A DNA stretch of 64,000 bases from Gaoshiqia hydrogeniformans (GTDB lineage: Bacteria > Bacteroidota > Bacteroidia > Bacteroidales > Prolixibacteraceae). The notes beneath the pieces are model-generated. The model was given only the letters and a program-made list of their open reading frames with translations. It did not search any database and was not told where the DNA came from. This document shows, piece by piece, positions 41,062 through 48,235 of this stretch. How positions within the stretch are numbered: the stretch's first letter is position 1; each line of letters starts with the position of its first letter. The stretch covers positions 1,364,001-1,428,000 of the forward strand of contig NZ_CP186334.1 in assembly GCF_049347105.1 (NCBI RefSeq), given 5' to 3'. A program made the translations under genes and the position numbers.

Positions 41062-43416
41062 TTAAAATTTAAAGTTATAGGTAACCGATGGAATAATGGG
41101 GAACAAATAGGTCTTCTCGGCATACGTTTCCTTGGGGTTTTCTTTGTCCTGTTTAAAGTTGAGCACCCAGGTGTTCTTCCGGTTGTAAGCGTTATAAAGC
41201 GAGATCACCCACTCGCCGGTATACTTCCGCTGATGTTTGTTCCGGTTTTTGATGGCAACCGACAAGTCGAGGCGGTGGTAATCCGGATAACGGGCTTCAT
41301 TCCGTCCTGAATAATAAGGAATAATCGAGCCGTTTATTTCGTAGCGCTGAATCGGCAGGGTAACCGGTTGCCCGCTTGCGTAAAGCCAGTTGGCCGAAAC
41401 GGATACCCGTTTACTGAGTTCATAGTTCAGCACCGTACTGATATCGTGCGGTTTGTCGAATGGCGCCAAGTAGGTTTCTCCGTCATTAATCCCCTGAATG
41501 GTCCGCTCGGCCCGCGACAAAGTGTAGCTCAGCCAACCGCTTAGCCGTCCTTCAGCCTTTTTCAACATAAATTCAATCCCGTACGAACGTGAGTTTCCGG
41601 TGCGTATTTCACCTTCCAGGTACTTGTTTAGCAGTAACTCGGCATGATCGCCAAAATCAATCGTGTTTTTCATGTCTTTGTACCAGGCTTCGGCAGATAA
41701 CTGGAACTCGCCGTCGCGAAGATTTTTAAACAGCCCCAGGGCAAACTGGTCTGCCACCTGCGGCTCCACGTTGGGGCTGGCCGGAAACCAAACATCCAGG
41801 GGACTGCCGGCCGTTGAGTTGGTCGCCTGCTGAATATACTGCCGCGTACGGTTGTAGTTCATCTTAACCGACAAGTCTTCAGCCAGAATGTAATTGACGC
41901 CAAGCCGTGGTTCCAGTCCGAAATAATTCTTGTATACATCGCCTTTCCCGTAATAGGTTGAATCGGCCGGCTCGTAATTTTCATCAAAATGATAAACAGT
42001 TGCATCGCCGACATTCTGGAAAAGCGAAGCACGCACGCCATATTTGATGATCAGTTTTTCGCCAAGCCGGAGCTGATGGGATAAGTAACCGGCATGTTCG
42101 AGCGACCGGGTACTTTCGACCTCGTATTCTGAAAAGATAGACTGGCTGCCTATTCCCTTTGCCGAACCGGGATCAAAGCCATGATAAAAACTTTGTAAAC
42201 CAAACTGGAGGCTTTGTTCGGGAGTCATAAACCACGAAAAGTCGGCTTTCAGACCGGCATCCTGTAAATCCGATTTCCAAAGCCAGGCCTCCGGCTGGTC
42301 TTCGGGTGTTCCCAGTTCATAATCGTAACGGCTCCATACCGCAGTCAGGTTCATAAACAACTTTTGGTTGTAAATGTGGTTCCAGCGCAGGGTAAAGGTC
42401 TTGTTGCCGAATCCCATCCCGAAATCAGGGCTTTTCATCACATCCCGGCCAAGATAACCGCTCAGGTACAAGCGGTTATTCTCGTTAAACCGGTGACTGA
42501 ACTTCATGTTGGCATCGTAAAAATAAAGCTTGCTGTCGCGTACATTTTCATCGCTCGCGAGCGGCAAAAACAGGTCCATGTATGTCCTTCTCCCCGAAAA
42601 AAGAAAAGTTGTCCGGTCCTTTTTAAGCGGCCCTTCCAGGGTAAGGCGGCTCGAAATCGTTCCAATCCCGCCGGCGCCGGTGAATTTTTTAGAGTTTCCG
42701 TCTTTCATCCTGACATCGAGCAGCGACGACAAACGGCCGCCATACTGGGCAGGCACGTCGCCTTTGTACAACTTCAGGTCGTGAATGGCGTCGTTATTAA
42801 ACACCGAGAAAAAACCCATCAGGTGAGAGGCATTGTAAACGGTTGCTTCATCCAGCAAGATCAGGTTCTGGTCGGGCGTGCCGCCCCGGACGCTAAAACC
42901 GGACCCTCCTTCGCTGGTAGACTGTACGCCCGGCAACAACATCACCGCTTTAATCAAATCGACCTCGCCCATTAATGCCGGGATAGACTTGATGGTTTTG
43001 GGTTGCAGCTTTTCCACGCCCATCTCCACACGGGTAATGTTTTTGTCTTTCCGCTCGGCCGAAACCATCACTTCACCGATTTCTTCCGATTCGGGTTTCA
43101 GTTCGAATTCAATGATCATGTTGTCGGACAATTCAACACGCCGCTCCTCGTCGCGGCAACCAATAAAGGAGCAAACCAGGGTGTACCTTCCGGGCAACAG
43201 CGAGAGGGAGTAGAACCCGTAATTGTTACTGACGGCTCCGGCGCCGGTTTCTTTCACATAAAGATTCGCCCCGATCAGTGTTTCACCGGTTTCGGCATCT
43301 TTGATGTGCCCGCTGATCACCCGCCGGTCCGACTTGTTATCCTCGTCGGCAAAAGCATAACTAAACCTGGCCATGAGCAAAAATACGGCCAGTACGAAAA
43401 AGAGTTTTCTAAACAT
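41062..43416 (-). CDS. TonB-dependent outer-membrane receptor
   Basis: 784 residues. A signal peptide (about 1-22) precedes a carboxypeptidase-regulatory-like domain (ISGHIKDAETGETLIGANLYVKETGAGAVSNNYGFYSLSLLPGRY, about 34-78). The plug has VSAERKDKN...LIKAVMLLPGVQSTSEGGSGFSVRGGTPDQNLILLDEATVYNASHL, and the rest is a 22-strand barrel ending in the aromatic VTYNFKF. It is an energised importer for a large or scarce ligand. It forms a two-gene unit with the DUF4249 lipoprotein downstream. This is not a SusC of the long type and has no glycosidase neighbours, so the ligand need not be a glycan. Confidence 0.93.
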   Translation of the reverse strand: MFRKLFFVLAVFLLMARFSYAFADEDNKSDRRVISGHIKDAETGETLIGANLYVKETGAGAVSNNYGFYSLSLLPGRYTLVCSFIGCRDEERRVELSDNMIIEFELKPESEEIGEVMVSAERKDKNITRVEMGVEKLQPKTIKSIPALMGEVDLIKAVMLLPGVQSTSEGGSGFSVRGGTPDQNLILLDEATVYNASHLMGFFSVFNNDAIHDLKLYKGDVPAQYGGRLSSLLDVRMKDGNSKKFTGAGGIGTISSRLTLEGPLKKDRTTFLFSGRRTYMDLFLPLASDENVRDSKLYFYDANMKFSHRFNENNRLYLSGYLGRDVMKSPDFGMGFGNKTFTLRWNHIYNQKLFMNLTAVWSRYDYELGTPEDQPEAWLWKSDLQDAGLKADFSWFMTPEQSLQFGLQSFYHGFDPGSAKGIGSQSIFSEYEVESTRSLEHAGYLSHQLRLGEKLIIKYGVRASLFQNVGDATVYHFDENYEPADSTYYGKGDVYKNYFGLEPRLGVNYILAEDLSVKMNYNRTRQYIQQATNSTAGSPLDVWFPASPNVEPQVADQFALGLFKNLRDGEFQLSAEAWYKDMKNTIDFGDHAELLLNKYLEGEIRTGNSRSYGIEFMLKKAEGRLSGWLSYTLSRAERTIQGINDGETYLAPFDKPHDISTVLNYELSKRVSVSANWLYASGQPVTLPIQRYEINGSIIPYYSGRNEARYPDYHRLDLSVAIKNRNKHQRKYTGEWVISLYNAYNRKNTWVLNFKQDKENPKETYAEKTYLFPIIPSVTYNFKF

Positions 43417-43588
43417 TGTTTACTTGTTTTCAGATAATTACTTGTTTGTTTTCTTTGGCTTCCATATAAGACCAATATTTTATCAAATCGTTGCAATTTT
43501 TTTGAAAGAAAATTGCAAAAAATTCAATCCAAAATAATAATCACCTGAATACCAATATTGTAAGACTGGATCGGTCATGATAAAAAAG

Positions 43589-44200
43589 CTATTTCCCGAA
43601 GCGATAGGCCAAACAGGTACTGATCACGTTGTTGTACTGGTCGTCCCACCAATACCAAAGAATGTCGGTTTCGAGTTCCCGGACAGGAAGGAAGGAATAT
43701 GCCAGGCGTAAATCAAGTGAAAGGCGGTTGGTCAAATCGAAGCGGCCGCCGATGAAAGCCTGATAATCAAATTCATTAAACTCGTGCCGGTCTTCTTTGG
43801 GGAATAAGCCGTAATTGCCATATTCGGCGCTATGCACCAAATATCCCGCAGAAAGCCCCAGGAACAGCGAAATTTGCTCGCTCGTGCGAAAGCCGATATA
43901 AACCGGAATATCCATATAACCGAGGCGCATGATGTACTTTTCCTTGACCGGATCTCTTTCATCCGGCTTTTTTCGGCTCCCTTTCTGCGCGTATTTAATT
44001 TCCATACCGGCATATACCACGGGCGATAAATCGGTTTGTACCCAGGCGCCTATCGTGAAACCCGGCTTGTGGTAGCCTTTTGTATTGTCGCCATCCACCT
44101 GCGAGGCAGTCAGCCCGCCGGTGAGTCCGCCGTAAAACTGCTGGGCCTCCAGTGTAAGGCCCGACAATAACAACATGATAATCAGCAAATACCCTTTCAT
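43589..44200 (-). CDS. Outer-membrane beta-barrel protein (PorT-like)
   Basis: 203 residues with a Sec signal (YLLIIMLLLSGLTLEAQ, cleaved near 19). The mature part is rich in alternating strands (GGLTGGLTASQVDGDN, GFTIGAWVQTDLSPVVYAGMEIKYAQKGSR, LSLDLRLAYSFLPVREL), fitting an eight- to ten-strand outer-membrane beta-barrel, with a final aromatic-containing stretch. Its start overlaps the sir2-like gene stop by ATGA (44197-44200), so it is translationally coupled to that gene. Function unknown. Confidence 0.8.
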   Translation of the reverse strand: MKGYLLIIMLLLSGLTLEAQQFYGGLTGGLTASQVDGDNTKGYHKPGFTIGAWVQTDLSPVVYAGMEIKYAQKGSRKKPDERDPVKEKYIMRLGYMDIPVYIGFRTSEQISLFLGLSAGYLVHSAEYGNYGLFPKEDRHEFNEFDYQAFIGGRFDLTNRLSLDLRLAYSFLPVRELETDILWYWWDDQYNNVISTCLAYRFGK

Positions 44201-44880
44201 TCTTTTGTAAGTATTTCTATCAGTTTCGCGACACCGGCCCCGGCCTTTTCTTCAATAAAAATCACCTCTTTCAGGTAAACCGGCGGCCGCTCCGGATCAA
44301 TCACGATGACGGGTATCCGGTCAGGGGTATAGTTCAGCAGACCTGCGGCCGGATAAACATTTAGTGAGGTGCCGATCACCACAAAAATGTCGGCCTGAGC
44401 GGCAATTTCGATCGCCTCTTCCATCGCGGGAACTTCTTCGCCAAACCAAACAATATGCGGACGCAAGCGGCTTCCTTTCTCGCACTTGTCACCCAGTTTC
44501 AGTTCCCAACCGTCCAGTTCATAAACCAGCTTCGGGTCTTTGGTACTGCGCACTTTTTTCAACTCACCGTGCAAATGCAATACCTTGCTGCTTCCGGCCC
44601 GTTCGTGCAAATCATCCACATTCTGGGTAATGATATGAACATCAAAATCCTTTTCCAAACCTGCCAGGCCTTTATGGCCGGCATTTGGCTCACATTCGTA
44701 TAATTGTTTGCGCCTCTCGTTGTAAAACCGGTTAACTAAGTCGGGGTTTCTTGCCCAGGCCTGAGGGGTAGCCACATCCATCACATCGTATTCTTCCCAT
44801 AGTCCGCCCATATCGCGAAAAGTGCGCAAGCCGCTTTCCTGGCTCATTCCGGCGCCGGTTAAAACAACCAACTTCTTCAT
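44197..44880 (-). CDS. Sir2 family NAD-dependent protein deacylase (class III, CobB/SIRT5-like)
   Basis: 227 residues from the ATG at 44880 (MKKLVVLTGAG); an upstream in-frame ATG adds 25 residues of no family character. NAD-binding GAGMSQESGLRTFR is at 9-22, catalytic H104 lies in LHLHGEL, and NVDDLHERAG is conserved. Y53 and R56 (FYNERR) form the YxxR motif that lets SIRT5/CobB remove succinyl and malonyl groups. The zinc-binding four cysteines are missing (only one cysteine in that region), so the small domain is zinc-free. It would reverse acylation of cytosolic proteins. It is coupled to the beta-barrel gene. Confidence 0.9.
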   Translation of the reverse strand: MKKLVVLTGAGMSQESGLRTFRDMGGLWEEYDVMDVATPQAWARNPDLVNRFYNERRKQLYECEPNAGHKGLAGLEKDFDVHIITQNVDDLHERAGSSKVLHLHGELKKVRSTKDPKLVYELDGWELKLGDKCEKGSRLRPHIVWFGEEVPAMEEAIEIAAQADIFVVIGTSLNVYPAAGLLNYTPDRIPVIVIDPERPPVYLKEVIFIEEKAGAGVAKLIEILTKE

Positions 44881-45032
44881 GTTCTGATTTTTCGTTAAAG
44901 TTAAAAAACTTTGCAGCTTTGACAGATAAAAAAGAAGGAGAATGGCATGGATCATCCTCCTCCCCCCCGATTGAATATTGTAAGGTTGTTTTTGAATAAA
45001 ATTAAAGCCTGCAGAACATTGGTCTGCTTCGG

Positions 45033-45500
45033 TCAGAAAATTTTAGTTAACAAATGTCGGTAACTTGGATTAATCAGATCGGGCAAGTAAGATGCAATCA
45101 ATTCGATCGCCAGATCATCGTCAACTGACCGGGGAGTTAGGATCCGCTGCCTGGCCAGTTCGCTCCGGTTAATCACAGAGTCGGTATATTCAGCGGGAAC
45201 TCTTTGTTCTGAAATATTCACTTTTCGCGCGCCAAAAGTTTTTTTACCGGAAACGTATGCCACTTCAAAATGATGGGCACGAACCACATATACTTTCCCT
45301 TTTTTTGTTTCCGACATGGTGATCACAATAGGCGATTCGCCCGCTGCATAGGATAAAGCCCATACTTTTCCAGCCGTTGTTTCTTCTACCGGAACAATAA
45401 AATATTCATTGAGATCAGCCGAACCCTGAACGGCATATGTCGGATGTGAGGCCAGAATCAAAACGGGCAGGCATATAAACCAAACGAAACTTTTTCTCAT
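45033..45500 (-). CDS. Hypothetical secreted protein
   Basis: 155 residues with a clear Sec signal (MRKSFVWFICLPVLILASHPTYA, about 23 residues). No cysteine is present in the mature part. The mature region has alternating hydrophobic stretches (YFIVPVEE, IVITMSETKKGKVYVVRAHHFEVAYVSGKK), suggesting a beta-rich fold. No family is recognised. It is a single gene between the OsmC gene and the sirtuin unit, on the same strand. Confidence 0.6.
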   Translation of the reverse strand: MRKSFVWFICLPVLILASHPTYAVQGSADLNEYFIVPVEETTAGKVWALSYAAGESPIVITMSETKKGKVYVVRAHHFEVAYVSGKKTFGARKVNISEQRVPAEYTDSVINRSELARQRILTPRSVDDDLAIELIASYLPDLINPSYRHLLTKIF

Positions 45501-45593
45501 GATCTTAAATTTAAAAATTTGATTATAAAATGATTTAACTTAAAACGTACCAAAAGAATACGCCCAACCCTGGCTGGGCGTATAAATGGCTTT

Positions 45594-46151
45594 TTAATCC
45601 ATCTGGATGCTCACCGGTACCCGGTTCGTGACAATATCGAACACCGGCGACATTTGTGTAAATTTGAACAGCTTTTCTCTTTGCTCGTCGGTCAGGTTTC
45701 CCTCTACTTTAAATTTTACACGGATTTGCCGGTAACCATTCCTTACGTTTTCGTTCAGTCCCAGAAAACCCTGAACATCCAGATCGCCTTCCAATACAGA
45801 CTCCACACTCTTCAGTTCGATGCCGTTGGCTGCCGCATGCAGCACCATGGTGGTCGTCATGCAACCGGCCAGTCCGTGCAAGATGTATTCCACCGGGTTG
45901 GCGCCTTCGTTGTTTCCCAAAAGAACCGGCGGCTCTCCGTTATCAAATACAAACGGTTTCTTCCGGCTGTTATCTTCTTCCCCGCACCCGTAAAAATCCT
46001 GAATCATGCTGCGGTTGTGTCCGCCGTTGATCCACTTGTTTCGCGTCCTGAACTGAAATGCAGCCAGCGAAGGATTAGCCTGCAACGCCTCTACAGTTCC
46101 AACAATTTCTTCCGATTTAAACCCATTGATTTTTTTAGTTAAGGTTTCCAT
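45594..46151 (-). CDS. OsmC family protein with a single catalytic-type cysteine
   Basis: 185 residues of the OsmC/Ohr fold: LLGNNEGANPVEYILHGLAGCMTTTMVLHAAANGIELKSVESVLEGDLD. The first redox cysteine is C97. The second, usually in a CPV context, is replaced by serine (S168 in FTQMSPVFDI), so a peroxidase cycle by a Cys-Cys pair is not possible. A further cysteine, C56, lies in FYGCGEED. The protein is cytoplasmic, with no signal peptide. It is divergent from a sigma-54 activator gene at 46324 and has a -24/-12-like promoter, so it may be its target. Confidence 0.85.
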   Translation of the reverse strand: METLTKKINGFKSEEIVGTVEALQANPSLAAFQFRTRNKWINGGHNRSMIQDFYGCGEEDNSRKKPFVFDNGEPPVLLGNNEGANPVEYILHGLAGCMTTTMVLHAAANGIELKSVESVLEGDLDVQGFLGLNENVRNGYRQIRVKFKVEGNLTDEQREKLFKFTQMSPVFDIVTNRVPVSIQMD

Positions 46152-46189
46152 TTTTGTAATTTTTAAAAGTTTAACATGTTAAGTTGGTT

Positions 46190-46205
46190 TTCATACAGTA
46201 TGCCA
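46190..46205 (-). promoter_or_regulatory. -24/-12-like (sigma-54) promoter before the OsmC gene
   Basis: On the minus strand TGGCATACTGTATGAA (46205-46190) resembles TGGCAC-N5-TTGCA: the -24 GG and C are good, but the -12 element reads ATGA in place of TTGC, so it is imperfect. It lies 39 bp before the OsmC start codon, 57-120 bp from the palindromic sites. Confidence 0.4.
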
Positions 46206-46261
46206 CAAATGTTAATTCATTGTTTTTTAAATGATTAGTATAAATTTATTGTTTGAGATCG

Positions 46262-46310
46262 ACTACAAGGATTCGTAGTTCTATGAAATTTCGTAATTTT
46301 ATTTACGAAA
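46262..46310. promoter_or_regulatory. Palindromic sites, candidate enhancer for the sigma-54 activator
   Basis: TTTCGTAA (46289-46296) and TTACGAAA (46303-46310) form a perfect 8-bp inverted repeat with a 6-bp spacer. ACTAC (46262-46266) and GTAGT (46275-46279) form a second site with an 8-bp spacer. Centres are 29 bp apart. A TCGTAG half also occurs at 46313-46318. They overlap the start region of the activator gene and lie upstream of the OsmC promoter, as expected for activator sites. Confidence 0.5.
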
Positions 46311-46323
46311 AATCGTAGTTGCT

Positions 46324-48234
46324 ATGAAACAGGCAGGTAAGCATCACACCCCATCGTTAATTTCCCTAAAAAGAATATTTGAAGAAACTTCCGAATATAC
46401 CGGACAAGCTTTTTTCAGATCATTGGTCTGCAACCTGGCCCAGGTACTTGATGTGCATGGTGTTTGGGTCACTGAATTCAGGGAAAAAGAAAACCGGCTC
46501 AACTCGTTGGCCTTTTGGCTTGACGGCAGATTTGTGGAAAAATATGAATACGACGTGAAAGGAACGCCTTGTGAACGGGTGTTGGAAAGTGAGAATATCT
46601 GTCATATTCCGGAGAAAGTGATCGAGCTTTATCCCGACGATCCCGACTTGCCTCCCTTGGGAGCAGTCAGTTACATGGGTTTGGTTCTAAAAGATGAAAC
46701 AGAAAAAATACTGGGGCACCTTGCCCTGCTCGACCGGGAACCGATGGAAGAAATCCCGGAAATCTTCCTGATCTTCCGTTTGTTTGCCAGCCGCGCACAG
46801 GCTGAACTGCGGAGGGTGCAATACGAAAAACGGCTCCGCGAAAGCGAAGCCCGGATCAACCGGTTATTAAACGGGACGATGGATGCCATTATCGAACTGG
46901 ACTCGGCTCTCTGCATTACCCAGGCCAATGAAGCCGCACTGAATGTTTTCAGAATCAAACCGGATGTTTTTCTCGGAAAACCGGTGAGCCAATTTTTAAA
47001 TGAAGAGGCGTTTCAGCAGATCCGGCAAACACTGCCGCTTTTAAAAAAAGAACATGAGCCCCTGAAAGCCATTTGGCTTGAGGGGCATTTGGAGTGTCTG
47101 AAAGCAACAAAGGAAAGCTTTCCGGCCGATGCGACCATGTCGTGTTACGAAGCGGAGGGAAAAACCTTCTACGCCCTCTACATCCGCGATGTAAATGAAC
47201 GTATCCGGAAAGAAGAAGAGATCAGGAAACTGACGATCGAAACCACCGTGCTCCGGGAAAAGGTCGATGACCGGCAAATGAACAGTATTGTCGGTGAAAG
47301 TGAAGCGTTACAGCAGGTATTCGTGCAAATCAGCCAGGTAGCTCCCACCGATTCAACCGTTCTGATCCTGGGCGAAACCGGAACCGGCAAAGAACTGATT
47401 GCCCGCGATATTCATCAGAGAAGCGCACGGAAAGACAAACCGTTCATCCCCGTTAATTGCGCGGCCCTTCCGTCTGAATTAATTGAAAGTGAACTGTTCG
47501 GTCATGTGAAAGGCGCTTTTACCGGGGCCACTGATAATCGTGAAGGACGCTTCTTCCTGGCCGACAAAGGCACCATCTTTCTGGACGAAATCGGAGAGCT
47601 CCCGCTTGCTTTACAGGCCAAACTGCTTCGTGTTATCCAGGAAGGGGAATTCGAACCGGTGGGAAGTTCAACCACCCGAAAAGTAAATGTGCGTATCGTT
47701 GCCGCCACACACCGGGATTTAAAAAAGGCGGTTGCCAACCATCATTTCCGCGAAGACCTGTTTTACCGGCTGAATGTATTTCCCATCCGTGTTCCCCCGC
47801 TCCGCGAACGCGGACAGGATATCATTTTGCTGGCAGAAGCTTTTCTAAAGAAATACAGTTCCCGCCTGGGCATAAAAATCAGCCCCCTCCAAGACGCCGA
47901 CAAAGAGAAACTCCTAAAGTATTCCTGGCCTGGTAATGTCAGAGAATTGCAAAACATCACCGAACGCGCCGTCATTACTTCTCAGCGCGGCCTGCTAAGC
48001 CTCTCACCTGATTCTGTTCAGGAAACCGTTCAGGAAACCAAACCCAAAGAAATCAGCCTCATTACCTACGATGATATCCGCCAACTGGAAATCGCTAACC
48101 TACAGCTTGCACTGGAAAAGACCAAAGGACGGATTTTTGGTCCCAAGGGGGCAGCCCGGTTGCTGGGAATTCCTCCCACGACCCTGATTTCAAAACTGAA
48201 AAAGTTTGACCTGGATACCGACCCTCAGCCTTGA
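46324..48234 (+). CDS. Sigma-54-dependent transcriptional activator (GAF-PAS-AAA-Fis)
   Basis: 636 residues. A GAF-like sensor domain (about 15-165) and a PAS domain (about 178-300, with ALCITQANEAALNVFRI) precede the sigma-54 AAA+ domain. Walker A GETGTGKE is at 350-357, GAFTGA at 397-402, Walker B GTIFLDEIGEL follows, and the arginine region is FREDLFYRLNVFPIRVPPLRERGQDI. A Fis-type HTH is at the C-terminus (TKGRIFGPKGAARLLGIPPTTLISKLKK). It activates RNA polymerase-sigma-54. It is divergent from the OsmC gene, the likely target. The start is the first ATG at 46324, inside the palindromic site region, suggesting autoregulation. The input signal is unknown. Confidence 0.93.
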   Translation: MKQAGKHHTPSLISLKRIFEETSEYTGQAFFRSLVCNLAQVLDVHGVWVTEFREKENRLNSLAFWLDGRFVEKYEYDVKGTPCERVLESENICHIPEKVIELYPDDPDLPPLGAVSYMGLVLKDETEKILGHLALLDREPMEEIPEIFLIFRLFASRAQAELRRVQYEKRLRESEARINRLLNGTMDAIIELDSALCITQANEAALNVFRIKPDVFLGKPVSQFLNEEAFQQIRQTLPLLKKEHEPLKAIWLEGHLECLKATKESFPADATMSCYEAEGKTFYALYIRDVNERIRKEEEIRKLTIETTVLREKVDDRQMNSIVGESEALQQVFVQISQVAPTDSTVLILGETGTGKELIARDIHQRSARKDKPFIPVNCAALPSELIESELFGHVKGAFTGATDNREGRFFLADKGTIFLDEIGELPLALQAKLLRVIQEGEFEPVGSSTTRKVNVRIVAATHRDLKKAVANHHFREDLFYRLNVFPIRVPPLRERGQDIILLAEAFLKKYSSRLGIKISPLQDADKEKLLKYSWPGNVRELQNITERAVITSQRGLLSLSPDSVQETVQETKPKEISLITYDDIRQLEIANLQLALEKTKGRIFGPKGAARLLGIPPTTLISKLKKFDLDTDPQP

Positions 48235-48235
48235 C

